Below are positions 26,278 through 35,422 of a stretch of 39,680 bases of DNA, one piece after another. Under the pieces are notes generated by a model. That model was given only the letters and a program-made list of their open reading frames with translations. It made no database searches and had not been told where the DNA came from. Source of the stretch: Mariniblastus sp. (GTDB taxonomy: Bacteria; Planctomycetota; Planctomycetia; Pirellulales; Pirellulaceae); NCBI GenBank assembly GCA_028823415.1, contig JAPKBL010000040.1, positions 1 through 39,680 on the forward strand, read 5' to 3'. A program made the position numbers and the translations under genes. Each line of letters begins with the position of its first letter. Position 1 is the first letter of the stretch.

Positions 26278-26313
26278 GATTCCGCACCTTTTGGATGCGG
26301 AGTCTTTTTTTTT
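26278..26313 (+). terminator. Intrinsic terminator after the pseudopilin
   Basis: The stem GATTCCGCA (26278-26286) pairs with TGCGGAGTC (26296-26304), with one T-G pair, around a 9-nt loop, and is followed by nine T (26305-26313). It sits between the pseudopilin and the lipoprotein gene that begins 14 bases later. Partial readthrough would give more pilin than lipoprotein. Confidence 0.9.
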
Positions 26314-26326
26314 GGAGAAACTATTA

Positions 26327-26881
26327 ATGGTCGGGTTTATGGAAAAAACAATGTCAATTCGAGGCGTTTTAGCCGCCGCTATGGTTGCCATTCTTGTCGT
26401 CTCAGGTTGTGGAAGTGGGAACACGGTAGAACAAGTTGTCGGTAAAATCAACTCTAACAACGTCATGCGTGTCGCGAGTAGTTACGCCCTGTTTCAGCAA
26501 AAAAACAACTACAAAGGGCCAAAGAACAAGGCTGCTTTTGTTAAGTTTTTGAATGATCCCGACATCTCGAACAATCTCGACATGATGGGATTCGACATGG
26601 GCGACATCGAATCGGTCTTTATTAGTGAGCGAGACAACGAAGAGATCAAGATTCGTTGGGGCATCAAAGGAAGTCAACGCGGATGTTACGAGCCTGTCGC
26701 CTTCGAAACGACCGGTATCGACGGTTCGCGTCGCATTGGATTTTGTAACGGAGTGTTCGAAGACGTCGAAGACGAAGGCACTTATGACGAATACTTTTCA
26801 GGCAAACACAAACCGGAAGAGAATGCTCGAAAAGACAGTTCGGCACCTAAGATTGACAAAAACGGAAATCAGGTAAATTAA
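26327..26881 (+). CDS. Small lipoprotein paired with the pseudopilin
   Basis: A protein of about 184 residues with a lipoprotein signal: a basic n-region (EKTMSIRG), a hydrophobic stretch LAAAMVAILVV and the lipobox VSGC, giving an N-terminal lipidated Cys. The mature part begins with a Gly-rich linker, then a helical segment (VMRVASSYALFQQKNNYKGP) and a compact alpha/beta-looking region, ending with an acidic then Lys-rich tail. I recall similar proteins directly downstream of DUF1559 genes; function is unknown, perhaps an assembly or anchoring partner. The ATG at 26327 follows GGAG by nine bases; ATGs at 26339 and 26351 are alternatives. Starts further upstream would lie in the terminator. 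It converges on the LacI-family gene. Confidence 0.82.
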   Translation: MVGFMEKTMSIRGVLAAAMVAILVVSGCGSGNTVEQVVGKINSNNVMRVASSYALFQQKNNYKGPKNKAAFVKFLNDPDISNNLDMMGFDMGDIESVFISERDNEEIKIRWGIKGSQRGCYEPVAFETTGIDGSRRIGFCNGVFEDVEDEGTYDEYFSGKHKPEENARKDSSAPKIDKNGNQVN

Positions 26882-26938
26882 ACTTAGATTTCGCAAAAAT
26901 GGGTATTTAAAAATCACCCGAAATTGAATTAAAAAAAT

Positions 26939-26978
26939 TCCCCTTGGCAAACTTTAAATTTGGCGAGGGGATTTTTTT
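26939..26978. terminator. Bidirectional terminator between lipoprotein and LacI genes
   Basis: TCCCCTTGGCAAA and TTTGGCGAGGGGA form an imperfect stem of about 13 bp with two mismatches, flanked by seven T (26972-26978) on the plus side and seven A before it, which give a T-run on the minus strand. It can therefore end both the plus-strand lipoprotein transcript and the minus-strand LacI-family transcript. Confidence 0.82.
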
Positions 26979-27078
26979 GCGCGTTCCGAGGGCGTTCGGC
27001 AAAATCTGACGACGTGATCCGACGGAGTATTTTATAACAATTCTTTATTAACGATCAGTAAATCTTTATGGCAAACTT

Positions 27079-28086
27079 TTAAAGCGGTGCTTTGGCGGTT
27101 GATTCACGGACGCTGATTTGAACGGACTGTTTGGGAAGTTCAATTTCTTTATGCTTCAACAAGTCGAGCATTGCATTTCCGGCGGTGACGCCCATTTTAA
27201 ACGCCGGTTGGCGGACGCTAGTCATGGGAGGCGTCATATAGGTAGCCTCGGTTTGGTCGTCTATACCGATCAGTGAGACTTCACCAGGCACGTCGATGCC
27301 ATTGCGATAAAGCGCCAGTCTGGCCCCAAATGCGGACATATCATTGGCGGCAAATACGGCCGTGAATTTCTTGCCACGTCCGAGGATAGTATCAATCGCT
27401 TCGACTCCCGAGGGACCGTCAAAGGCACCTTCAAAGACTAAGCCTTTATCATAGGGAATCTTTGCTTCATCGAGGGCATGGAGGTAACCATTGAGACGTC
27501 TTACCGAATCCTGATGGGATTTGATTCCTGTGATGTGGACAATAGCCCGATGCCCCAGTTCAATCAGGAATTTTGTTGCTTGATAACCGATGTCGAAATT
27601 ATCAACATAGAGACAGCGATCCTGGAGACCCTCTACTTCCCGCCCGACTAAGAGTATCGGTTTTTTCTCGGCCAAACGAATCAGGTGTTTTTTGTCGATG
27701 TCGCCACCAATAATGATCAGGCCGTCAACCTGTCTTCTCAGCAGGGTATCGATACCTTTTAGTTCGATTTCTTTATCCCAAACTCCGTCCACCAAAATAG
27801 GTGAGTATCTGGTGCCGGTAAGGCAGTGGATGACGCCCTGGGTGACTAGATCATAAAAGGAACTTCCAATTTTTTGGGTCTGCACTCCGATGATCATTGA
27901 ATTGCCACCCGCCAAACCACTGGCGAACGAGTTGGGCTCGAAATTAAGATCCTTAACGGCCTTCAAGACCGCTTCCCGCTTCTTGCCGTCCACAGGTGTC
28001 GTGTTGTTGAGCACACGAGAGACGGTGCTTTTAGAAACATTCGCGCACTCCGCTATATCCTGAATAGTTATTTTTTTCTGGTCCAT
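27079..28086 (-). CDS. LacI family transcriptional regulator
   Basis: A 335-residue repressor, the standard family length. The N-terminal helix-turn-helix is ITIQDIAECANVSKSTVSRV with the second helix contacting operator bases. The hinge region FEPNSFASGLAGG contains the Leu that normally opens the central CG step of the operator. A periplasmic-binding-protein-like effector domain (about 60-335) follows, with DGLIIIGG, VDNFDIGYQAT and SLIGIDDQTEATYMTPPMTSVRQP. Sugars are the usual effectors. Two LacI-type operators lie nearby, one 78 bp upstream of this gene in the divergent region and one before the pseudopilin, so it probably controls both flanking transcription units and perhaps itself. 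Confidence 0.95.
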   Translation of the reverse strand: MDQKKITIQDIAECANVSKSTVSRVLNNTTPVDGKKREAVLKAVKDLNFEPNSFASGLAGGNSMIIGVQTQKIGSSFYDLVTQGVIHCLTGTRYSPILVDGVWDKEIELKGIDTLLRRQVDGLIIIGGDIDKKHLIRLAEKKPILLVGREVEGLQDRCLYVDNFDIGYQATKFLIELGHRAIVHITGIKSHQDSVRRLNGYLHALDEAKIPYDKGLVFEGAFDGPSGVEAIDTILGRGKKFTAVFAANDMSAFGARLALYRNGIDVPGEVSLIGIDDQTEATYMTPPMTSVRQPAFKMGVTAGNAMLDLLKHKEIELPKQSVQISVRESTAKAPL

Positions 28087-28490
28087 AACGTTAATATCGG
28101 AGGTTGTTCTGGTTCATTTTGAGCTTAAAGGCTGGAATTCAGACGCGTTGTTGTGTATATTTATGAAAGCGGTTTCAAGCGTCTGTTTTTCGACTCTAAA
28201 TAATTTCTAGGCGACTTTAGAGATATTCGAAGTTTGACAGCCGCGTGGGAGAAGAGTCCGGCACTTCCAAAGAAGACCGTAAGTTTTTCAATTTGAGCTG
28301 AATTGTACCCAAAACACAATCGTTGAAGGCGAAACACTGAGAACGCCGATCCTGCTGAGTTACGGCCGAACTTACCCTTGAATATAAACATGATCACTCG
28401 GTTTGGATCGCATCAAATTACAAAATGCCGAGCTTTGATCGACATTAAATTACTCCTGAAACTCGAGAGCATTTTTTGAATATCCAATCA
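28087..28490. other. Divergent control region between LacI and phosphorylase-like genes
   Basis: A 404-nt stretch carrying promoters for the LacI-family gene (minus) and the large glycan gene (plus). It includes the operator at 28164-28177. A 78-codon minus-strand frame at 28161-28397 overlaps the operator and is not credible. The plus-strand leader would be about 315 nt long if transcription begins at the operator; I see no clear riboswitch in it. Confidence 0.55.
28155..28177 (+). promoter_or_regulatory. LacI-family operator and -10 element before the glycan cassette
   Basis: TGAAAGCGGTTTCA (28164-28177) fits the LacI-type pattern TGWNANCGNTNWCA at all defined positions and differs from the 25111-25124 site by one base. 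GTATATT (28155-28161), identical to the element before the pseudopilin operator, ends two bases before it. The shared layout suggests the same repressor acting on both plus-strand promoters. Confidence 0.75.
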
Positions 28491-31400
28491 ATGATTCAGC
28501 CCACTACACAGGCTGTCTCCGGTGATTACTGCGACTTAAGTGGAGAGGAATTTTTCCGAATCACTAACGTTCAAAAGATGAACGAGTTTTTCCTCTCGAT
28601 TGTAAGCGCATTTGACCATTGGATGTTTATCACGAGCCATGGTGCGTTAACTGCGGGGCGAAAGAACTCCAGCAAGAGCTTGTTTCCGTATTACTGCGCG
28701 GACAAAATTATCGATGGAGCATCGAGCACGGGTTCTTTGACCATTGTCCGAGTTCAACGCTCCGATGGTGAACCTGTTCATTGGTCGCCAATGGGGGGGA
28801 CTTCTGCACCGGACTCGAGAATTTCTCAATCGCTTTATCGAAACGTAAGCGGAAGTAAGATCATTTTCGAGGAGGTCAATCACGACCTTGAAATGACCTA
28901 CCGTTACTCCTGGAGTTTCAGCCAGAAGTTTGGTTTTGTACGCGAGTCGTGTCTTTCCAATGATGCAGCGTTTCCACAATCATGCACTATTCTTGATGGG
29001 CTTCAGAACATCCTGCCCGCCACCATTGATCCAACATTTCAAATGCGTTTTAGTAATCTTGGTGATGCTTATAAAAGGTCTGAGAGACTCCAAAGCACAG
29101 ACTTGGGAATATACTATCTCAGCTCCATTCCTTCGGATCGGGCCGAACCTAACGAAGGACTAAGGGCTACCGTCGTTTGGTCAACCGGGCTCGAGCGTGC
29201 TAGATTATTATTGAGCTCCCGACAAGTTGAACAGTTTAGACTAGGCGGATTGGTTAAAGCAGAATCGGATGTTCGTGGTTCTCGAGGCGCTTATTTAAAG
29301 GTTGCTGAAATTGATCTAGCGGCAGGTAGTGAGCAACAGTGGAAGATCGTGGCCAATTTGGACCTGGATCAATCGGATGTCATTGATCTTAATCAATGGG
29401 CTCAGTCGAGTGTGAGCGTCGACGCGGAAGTCGTAGCAGATGTGGATGCATGTGATGAGCAATTGAGGCGTTACATCGCATCGTCCGATGGCCTTCAAGC
29501 GGGGGCGAACAAACGAGAGCTAGTGCGGCATCAGTCGAATGTTCTTTACAATATAATGCGGGGAGGATTGCCAGTAGCGGGTTACCGAATTCCAAAAGAG
29601 GATTTCATGACTCATGTCGAATCGACAAATCGAGAGGTTTACCGTCGCAATCTTAGTTTTTTGAACAATCTCACAGACTCGATCGAGAACCGAGTTTTAG
29701 AACGGCAGGTCGGGGAGCAGGATGATCCATGTCTGTTACGAATATGTTTGGAATATTTGCCATTGACCTTCAGTCGGCGCCACGGAGATCCTACACGACC
29801 ATGGAATGAATTTTCGATTGAAGTGCTGGACGAAAGTGGCCAGAAGAAGCTGTTCTACCAAGGCAATTGGCGCGATATTTTCCAGAACTGGGAAGCGTTA
29901 TCGGTTTCCTATCCAGAATTCGCTCCCAAGATGGTCTTTCGATTTCTGAATGCCTCAACGGCCGATGGACACAATCCTTATCGCCTCACCAATGATGGTT
30001 TTGAGTGGGAAAAGCTGGATTCTAATGATCCCTGGTGCAATATCGGCTACTGGGGCGATCACCAGATTGTATACCTGCAGCGATTACTGGAACGATGCCG
30101 CGACTATTTCCCAACGGAAATGACTCAGTGGTTGGCGAAGGAGAGTTTTTCATTTGCCAACGTACCGTATCGGATAAAAAGTTATGCCGAGATATTGGCA
30201 GACCCTCAAGACACGATTGTTTTTGATGAAGCCCTGGACGGAAAAATCACCGAACAGGTTGAAGCCAACGGCGAGGACGGAAAGCTGCTTCGGTGCGATG
30301 GAGAGACAATCCACGCATCGCTTCTTGAGAAACTGTTGATTCCATCGCTAGCCAAAATGTTCAATTTAGTTCCCGGTGGCGGGATCTGGATGAATACGCA
30401 ACGTCCCGAATGGAATGATGCAAACAATGCGTTGGTCGGAAGCGGTTTGTCTGTTGTTACGACATGTGAACTGCGGAAATATTTCTTTTTTCTCAGTGAT
30501 TGGATTTCAAAAGTTGACTGCCATGGGTTTGTGCTCTCGGTCGAAGTTGCGACAGCATTGCGGAGCCAACTGAGCGTCCTCAATTCGCACGTCGATGAAA
30601 TTCAAAGCGGATGGAACCCCAAGAATCGGAGGAGCTTTGTCGATCGCTTATCTGCGGTCGGAGATGCGTACCGCAAGACTATTTATGACGTTGGTTTTAG
30701 CGGAGAAAAGATTGGCTTTGAAATAGTTGAACTGAATGACCTATTTGACGTGTGCCTTCGATACCTCGACGACACGATATTATCGAATCAGCGGGCCGAC
30801 GGGCTTTATCATTCGTATAACGTTCTCGAGTTTGGCGAGGATACCCTGTCGGTTAATCGATTATTTGAGATGCTCGAAGGTCAGGTTGCCGTTTTGAACT
30901 CGGGATTACTTGACTTGGACGCGGCACTGATGGTGCTCGACGCATTGCGTAGTAGTGAAATGTACCGCGCCGATCAAAAAAGTTACATGCTTTACCCGGA
31001 TCGCGATCTTCCACGATTTACGGAGAAAAACCAGATCTCGGAAGAACAAGTGAGTCAGTCAAAATTGATCTGTCAATTGCTTGAGTCAGGGGATGAGACA
31101 ATTTTCAAACGGGACAAGAAGGGCGCAGTGCACTTTAACGGAGACATCCGAAACGCGTCGGTTCTCAATGAGCGACTCAATGCGATTCAGGCCGAATTCG
31201 ACTGGAGTGAGCTAGTCGCATCCCAACGCCAAGACCTGCTGGGGCTGTTTGAATCTGTGTTTGACCACAAATCATTCACCGGTCGGTCAGGCACATTCTT
31301 CGCCTACGAGGGCCTCGGCTCAATTTATTGGCACATGGTCTCAAAATTGAAACTGGCAGTCGTCTACTATTTAGGCAAAGCGCAAGCCGCCGCAAGCAGT

Positions 31401-31934
31401 GGCCTGGAACAAGATCAGCAGATGTTGGCGAGGTTTCGCGTTCATTACGACAGCATCAGCAGCGGTATTGGTGTCGGCAAAACGCCACAACAGTACGGTG
31501 CTATTCCGACCGATCCGTATTCTCACACCCCCAAACACGCCGGCGCACAACAGCCGGGGATGACTGGGCAGGTCAAGGAGGACATTCTCGCGAGATTTTA
31601 TGAACTTGGGCTGAGAATCGATGGGGGGGGCGTTTCGTTCGATCCATCGTTAATGAGAGCCGAAGAATTACTTAAGGACGATTCGACGTTTGAATACCTC
31701 AATGTGGATCAAAATTGGTTAACTGTGCCACTGCGATCTGGCCAATTTGCATTCACTGTTTGTCAGGTTCCGGTGATTTATAATAACGGAGATGCGCGTG
31801 AGCTTACGGTTGTCACCGGTGACGGCAACATCACACGATCTGATTTAAAGCTTTCACCAACAGAATCGAGTCGTTTGTTTTCACGTGATTCGTTTGTTAA
31901 GAGAATTGAAATTACATTCCCATTTAATAAGTAA
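28491..31934 (+). CDS. Large GH94/GH149-like putative glycoside phosphorylase
   Basis: A cytoplasmic protein of about 1147 residues with no signal peptide. It looks like a clan GH-L (alpha/alpha)6-barrel protein: an N-terminal beta-rich region (about 1-330), then a helical barrel. In the barrel, TQRPEWNDANNALVGSGLS (Asp near residue 643) resembles the DWND/EWND catalytic Asp motif of cellobiose-phosphorylase-type GH94 enzymes. GIWMNTQRPEWND, KHAGAQQPGMTGQVKEDIL and GRSGTFFAYEGLGSIYWHMVSKL are striking conserved-looking blocks. Length and lack of export fit GH149 beta-1,3-oligoglucan phosphorylases, but I cannot confirm the family. The ATG at 28491 has no ribosome binding site; a TTG at 28476 lies six bases after GAGAG. 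It precedes a secreted GH-A hydrolase by 18 nt, an operon, behind a LacI-type operator. Confidence 0.62.
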   Translation: MIQPTTQAVSGDYCDLSGEEFFRITNVQKMNEFFLSIVSAFDHWMFITSHGALTAGRKNSSKSLFPYYCADKIIDGASSTGSLTIVRVQRSDGEPVHWSPMGGTSAPDSRISQSLYRNVSGSKIIFEEVNHDLEMTYRYSWSFSQKFGFVRESCLSNDAAFPQSCTILDGLQNILPATIDPTFQMRFSNLGDAYKRSERLQSTDLGIYYLSSIPSDRAEPNEGLRATVVWSTGLERARLLLSSRQVEQFRLGGLVKAESDVRGSRGAYLKVAEIDLAAGSEQQWKIVANLDLDQSDVIDLNQWAQSSVSVDAEVVADVDACDEQLRRYIASSDGLQAGANKRELVRHQSNVLYNIMRGGLPVAGYRIPKEDFMTHVESTNREVYRRNLSFLNNLTDSIENRVLERQVGEQDDPCLLRICLEYLPLTFSRRHGDPTRPWNEFSIEVLDESGQKKLFYQGNWRDIFQNWEALSVSYPEFAPKMVFRFLNASTADGHNPYRLTNDGFEWEKLDSNDPWCNIGYWGDHQIVYLQRLLERCRDYFPTEMTQWLAKESFSFANVPYRIKSYAEILADPQDTIVFDEALDGKITEQVEANGEDGKLLRCDGETIHASLLEKLLIPSLAKMFNLVPGGGIWMNTQRPEWNDANNALVGSGLSVVTTCELRKYFFFLSDWISKVDCHGFVLSVEVATALRSQLSVLNSHVDEIQSGWNPKNRRSFVDRLSAVGDAYRKTIYDVGFSGEKIGFEIVELNDLFDVCLRYLDDTILSNQRADGLYHSYNVLEFGEDTLSVNRLFEMLEGQVAVLNSGLLDLDAALMVLDALRSSEMYRADQKSYMLYPDRDLPRFTEKNQISEEQVSQSKLICQLLESGDETIFKRDKKGAVHFNGDIRNASVLNERLNAIQAEFDWSELVASQRQDLLGLFESVFDHKSFTGRSGTFFAYEGLGSIYWHMVSKLKLAVVYYLGKAQAAASSGLEQDQQMLARFRVHYDSISSGIGVGKTPQQYGAIPTDPYSHTPKHAGAQQPGMTGQVKEDILARFYELGLRIDGGGVSFDPSLMRAEELLKDDSTFEYLNVDQNWLTVPLRSGQFAFTVCQVPVIYNNGDARELTVVTGDGNITRSDLKLSPTESSRLFSRDSFVKRIEITFPFNK

Positions 31935-31952
31935 AACCAGCGGCTCAAAAAA

Positions 31953-33755
31953 ATGAATATGAATTTAACGACTTTGACTGCAGCGGTTTTCTTTCTCTTG
32001 GGCCTCTTTCCGCAATTGATGGTCGGGCAGGATGCTGGGGCGATTCAGGTAGAATTAAAACAAACGGATTCGGGTTGGCAGTTGTTCCGGGGTGGCAAGC
32101 CTTACTACATAAACGGCGTCGGGTGCGACGGACCGATGGGTGATCTTGCGACGACGGGTGCGAATTCATTGAGGACCTGGCACTTCAATGAAGACATACG
32201 AAAATACTTAGATGCAGCTCATGCTAAGAACGTTTCGGTGACCGTCGGCATTTGGTTAGGCCACGAGCGACACGGCGTCAATTATCAAGACTATGATTCG
32301 ATGGCGAAACAAATCGACATGGTGATGGAGTGTGTCAAAGAACTGAAGGATCATCCAGCTGTCCTCATGTGGGGTGTCGGTAACGAAATGGAAGGTGAAG
32401 GGGCAAACCCTGCGGTTTGGTCACATATTGAGCACCTCGCCAGCGCGATCAAAAAGATTGATTCCGCCCATCCCGTCATGACCGTAATCGCCGAAATTGG
32501 CGGCCGAAAGCTAGAAGCAATCCACAAGTTTTGTCCAAGCGTGGATGTGATTGGAATTAATTCTTACGGTGGTGGTCCTTCGTTGAGTCAGCGTTATACA
32601 GATTCCGGATCGACTAAACCTTATGTGGTTACCGAATTCGGACCAGTGGGCACCTGGGAAGTTTCTAAAAACAACCTCGACGCAATCCTTGAACCATCCA
32701 GTAAGGACAAGGCCGATCATTACGCCAAGTCCTACCGTAGTTTTAAAGCCGATTCAAAAAAATGCCTTGGTTCGTATGCATTTTTGTGGGGGCACAAACA
32801 AGAAGCCACAGCGACGTGGTTCGGAATGCTTTTGCCCAATGGAAACCGAACTGCCAGTGTCGATGCGATGATGGAACTTTGGACGGGACAACGACCAAAA
32901 AATCGCTGTCCGGAGATTACAAAATTCCAACTCAAGGGAAAAAATGAAGTTGAGCTCGGTGAAACGGTTGTTTTTGAGATGGCGGCGATGGACGTCGACG
33001 GCGATCCAGTTAACGTCGAATGGGTCATGACCGATGAGTCTTCCAATTACGTGACCGGTGGGGATTTCCAAGCGGCGCCGACGACGTATCAAAAAAATAT
33101 TCTTAAATCGGACAAGACCAGCGCTCAGATCAAAATGCCAGAGTCGGGCGGACTGTATCGAATTTATGCTTACGTGGATGATGGGAAAAAAGGAGGGGCT
33201 GTTGCAAACTTGCCCGTTCGCGTTCGCGGACCTGTAAAAATTAAACCCGCGATGAAGGCGGCTTTGCCAGTGGTGATCTATGACGAAAAAATGCACGAAG
33301 AAAAATATACGCCCTCGGGATACATGGGCTCTCATGATTCTCTGAAACTGGTAGTCGATTGTGAGATTCTGCCCAAGGCTGGAAAAACTTGTCTAAAAAT
33401 TGATTATGGCCGTGGTGATGAGTGGGCCGGAGTGGTGTGGCAGAGTCCAGCCAACGACTGGGGCGCTGTGGACGGTGGATTTGATCTGACGGGGGGCACG
33501 AAACTAACGTTTTGGGCGCGGGGAGAGAAGGGTGGCGAGGAATCGAAATTCGGAGTGGGTTTGATTGGCCGCGAGGAACCGTATTTTGATACCGCAAAGA
33601 AAGAGATTGCAGTCAAGCTTACCGATCAGTGGCAACAATTTACGATCGACCTGTCCGGTCAGGACCTGCAACGGATAAAGACCGGATTCTACTTTTCTCT
33701 AGCAGGGCAGGGCGAGCCTCTCACGTTCTATCTTGATGATATTAAATTTGAGTAG
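31953..33755 (+). CDS. Secreted clan GH-A glycoside hydrolase with Ig-like and CBM-like domains
   Basis: A 600-residue exported enzyme. A signal peptide (1-25, LTAAVFFLLGLFPQLMVGQ) is followed by a TIM barrel (about 35-320) whose catalytic acid/base is Glu145 in WGVGNEMEG and whose nucleophile is Glu228 in YVVTEFGPVG, the GH-A pattern. An Ig/PKD-like domain (about 325-430, with MDVDGDPVNVEWVM) and a jelly-roll CBM-like domain (about 445-600, with WAGVVWQSPANDW and ending LTFYLDDIKFE) complete it. GH2 TIM-barrel domains and GH158-type endo-beta-1,3-glucanases (barrel plus Ig) are the closest matches I can suggest from architecture. It follows the phosphorylase-like gene by 18 nt. The combination suggests external glucan cleavage and internal phosphorolysis. 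Confidence 0.82.
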   Translation: MNMNLTTLTAAVFFLLGLFPQLMVGQDAGAIQVELKQTDSGWQLFRGGKPYYINGVGCDGPMGDLATTGANSLRTWHFNEDIRKYLDAAHAKNVSVTVGIWLGHERHGVNYQDYDSMAKQIDMVMECVKELKDHPAVLMWGVGNEMEGEGANPAVWSHIEHLASAIKKIDSAHPVMTVIAEIGGRKLEAIHKFCPSVDVIGINSYGGGPSLSQRYTDSGSTKPYVVTEFGPVGTWEVSKNNLDAILEPSSKDKADHYAKSYRSFKADSKKCLGSYAFLWGHKQEATATWFGMLLPNGNRTASVDAMMELWTGQRPKNRCPEITKFQLKGKNEVELGETVVFEMAAMDVDGDPVNVEWVMTDESSNYVTGGDFQAAPTTYQKNILKSDKTSAQIKMPESGGLYRIYAYVDDGKKGGAVANLPVRVRGPVKIKPAMKAALPVVIYDEKMHEEKYTPSGYMGSHDSLKLVVDCEILPKAGKTCLKIDYGRGDEWAGVVWQSPANDWGAVDGGFDLTGGTKLTFWARGEKGGEESKFGVGLIGREEPYFDTAKKEIAVKLTDQWQQFTIDLSGQDLQRIKTGFYFSLAGQGEPLTFYLDDIKFE

Positions 33756-33821
33756 ACTGGTGATCTCTGATTGCGCAGTGCCGTATGATGGTGGCTTCAA
33801 TAATTGTTTGGGAGCGATCAG

Positions 33822-35033
33822 ATGACTGTAGGTGTTGGCGGAAAACGAAGAAAAGAAGCGCTGGATCAGTTAACCGATATGACTGACGGTTGCGTCCCGA
33901 TCCAGGAACCTGAATACCGTGAAAGAATCAAAAGGCTTCAGCAAGCGTTGAGATCTTTGGGCGTACAGGCAATCTATCTTCACGCCAGCACCAATCTATT
34001 CTATTTTACAGGTCTTCGGTGGAGCCCGAGCGAGCGCATGGTGGCCGCTGTGATCCCCGCCGAGGGAGAGCTGTTCTATATTGCACCGAATTTTGAGCTC
34101 GATACACTCCGCGATTATTGGATGTTTGAAGCCCCAATCGTGGGATGGCACGAACATGAAAGCCCCTATGAAAGTTTTCACCAGGCGATGATCAGCCGCA
34201 ACATCAGCGGCGGGACGGTCCTCGTCGATGAAGCGACACCGTTTTATACGGTGACTGGGTTGTGCAGTGCGAATCCTGAATTTAAATTTGAGCTAGCGCA
34301 GAAAGTGACACAGTCTCTACGAAGTATAAAAACTGCCGCTGAGATCGCGATCATCCAAAGAGCGCACGAAATGACTTTGGCAGTTCTAAAATCTGCCGCG
34401 TCGATCCTCGAACCAGGGATTACGACGACGGAGGTCGAGGCTTTTATCGATGAAGCTCATCGCAGGGTTGGAGCCCCGGCCGGCTCTTATTTTTGCATTG
34501 TTTTATTCGGCGTCGCGTCTTCGTTTCCGCATGGCGTCAAGGACCCCCAGGTATTGAAAACAGATGACTGGGTGTTGATGGATACTGGTTGTGTTTTACA
34601 TGAATACATCTCTGATATCACACGAAGCTACTGTTTTGGGAATCCAAGCGAAGACCAGCGAGCCGCGTGGGCGGCGGAAAAACGTGCGCAACTGGCGGCA
34701 TTTAACGCTGCCGGAATTGGCGTGCCCTGCGAAGACGCGGACGCTGCCGCTCGGCAGTCTCTCCTTGAATCCGGTTTTGGCCCCGATTATGAATTGCCGG
34801 GATTACCGCATCGAACGGGACATGGATGCGGCCTCGATATTCACGAAGGCCCCAATTTGGTTCGGGGCGAAGGCACGCCCATGTCCGTCGGAATGGTGTT
34901 CAGCAATGAACCAATGCTGGTTCTGCCCGACCAATTCGGGGTAAGACTAGAGGATCACTTTTACCTCACCGAATCCGGACCGCAGTGGTTCACTCAGCCG
35001 AGTGACTCCATCGATGACCCATTTGTGGCTTAG
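33822..35033 (+). CDS. M24 family metallopeptidase (Xaa-Pro peptidase-like)
   Basis: A cytoplasmic dimetal aminopeptidase/prolidase of about 403 residues. The N-terminal creatinase-like domain (about 20-165) has LHASTNLFYFTGLRWSPSER; the C-terminal pita-bread domain has all five metal ligands: Asp in LMDTGC, Asp in ISDITRSY, His in HRTGHGCGLDIHEGP, Glu in SNEPML and Glu in VRLEDHF. It trims Xaa-Pro ends of peptides. GGGAG seven bases before the ATG at 33822 fixes the start; the frame extends 18 bases upstream to a TTG. It is 66 nt after the GH-A gene and could be read through from it, but is functionally unrelated. Confidence 0.92.
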   Translation: MTVGVGGKRRKEALDQLTDMTDGCVPIQEPEYRERIKRLQQALRSLGVQAIYLHASTNLFYFTGLRWSPSERMVAAVIPAEGELFYIAPNFELDTLRDYWMFEAPIVGWHEHESPYESFHQAMISRNISGGTVLVDEATPFYTVTGLCSANPEFKFELAQKVTQSLRSIKTAAEIAIIQRAHEMTLAVLKSAASILEPGITTTEVEAFIDEAHRRVGAPAGSYFCIVLFGVASSFPHGVKDPQVLKTDDWVLMDTGCVLHEYISDITRSYCFGNPSEDQRAAWAAEKRAQLAAFNAAGIGVPCEDADAAARQSLLESGFGPDYELPGLPHRTGHGCGLDIHEGPNLVRGEGTPMSVGMVFSNEPMLVLPDQFGVRLEDHFYLTESGPQWFTQPSDSIDDPFVA

Positions 35034-35422
35034 ATTGCCGGGTCCTAGTTTCATACGAGTCACATGAAGTGTTAGTCAGGCATCAATAACTGGGTGCCGT
35101 TTTTGTTAAAATATTCGATTTCATTCATCGGACCTTGACGAAGATATTGCACAATTGTTGCTCGACGAAGGGAGTTTAATTCTCGGAACTCTGCAACTTG
35201 GTCGGCAATTATTCCCGCGGAAATATTGGCAACACAGGTAGAGTGCTGTGCCAGCACTTTCCAGTAATGATTCAATCCCCCTTGTTTTTCCGCCTTTGGA
35301 GTCGGGGGTGTAACTGGATTGTAACGGGCAATTATTTAGAACCTCATCAACGGATGTTTCATGCGTAGAATCTCCATAGGTCGTTTGAAAAGACGAATGA
35401 AGATTCACCAAAGGAGATTCCA
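35034..35422. other. Intergenic region upstream of the vWA gene
   Basis: A 389-nt stretch between two plus-strand genes. It presumably holds the promoter of the vWA gene; I find no convincing hairpin or operator. Minus-strand frames at 35072-35275 and 35121-35423 have no supporting features and overlap each other. Confidence 0.45.

Noticed and set aside
28161..28397. 78-codon minus-strand frame upstream of the LacI-family gene
   Set aside because: It ends within the LacI operator and divergent control region and shows no protein-like features.
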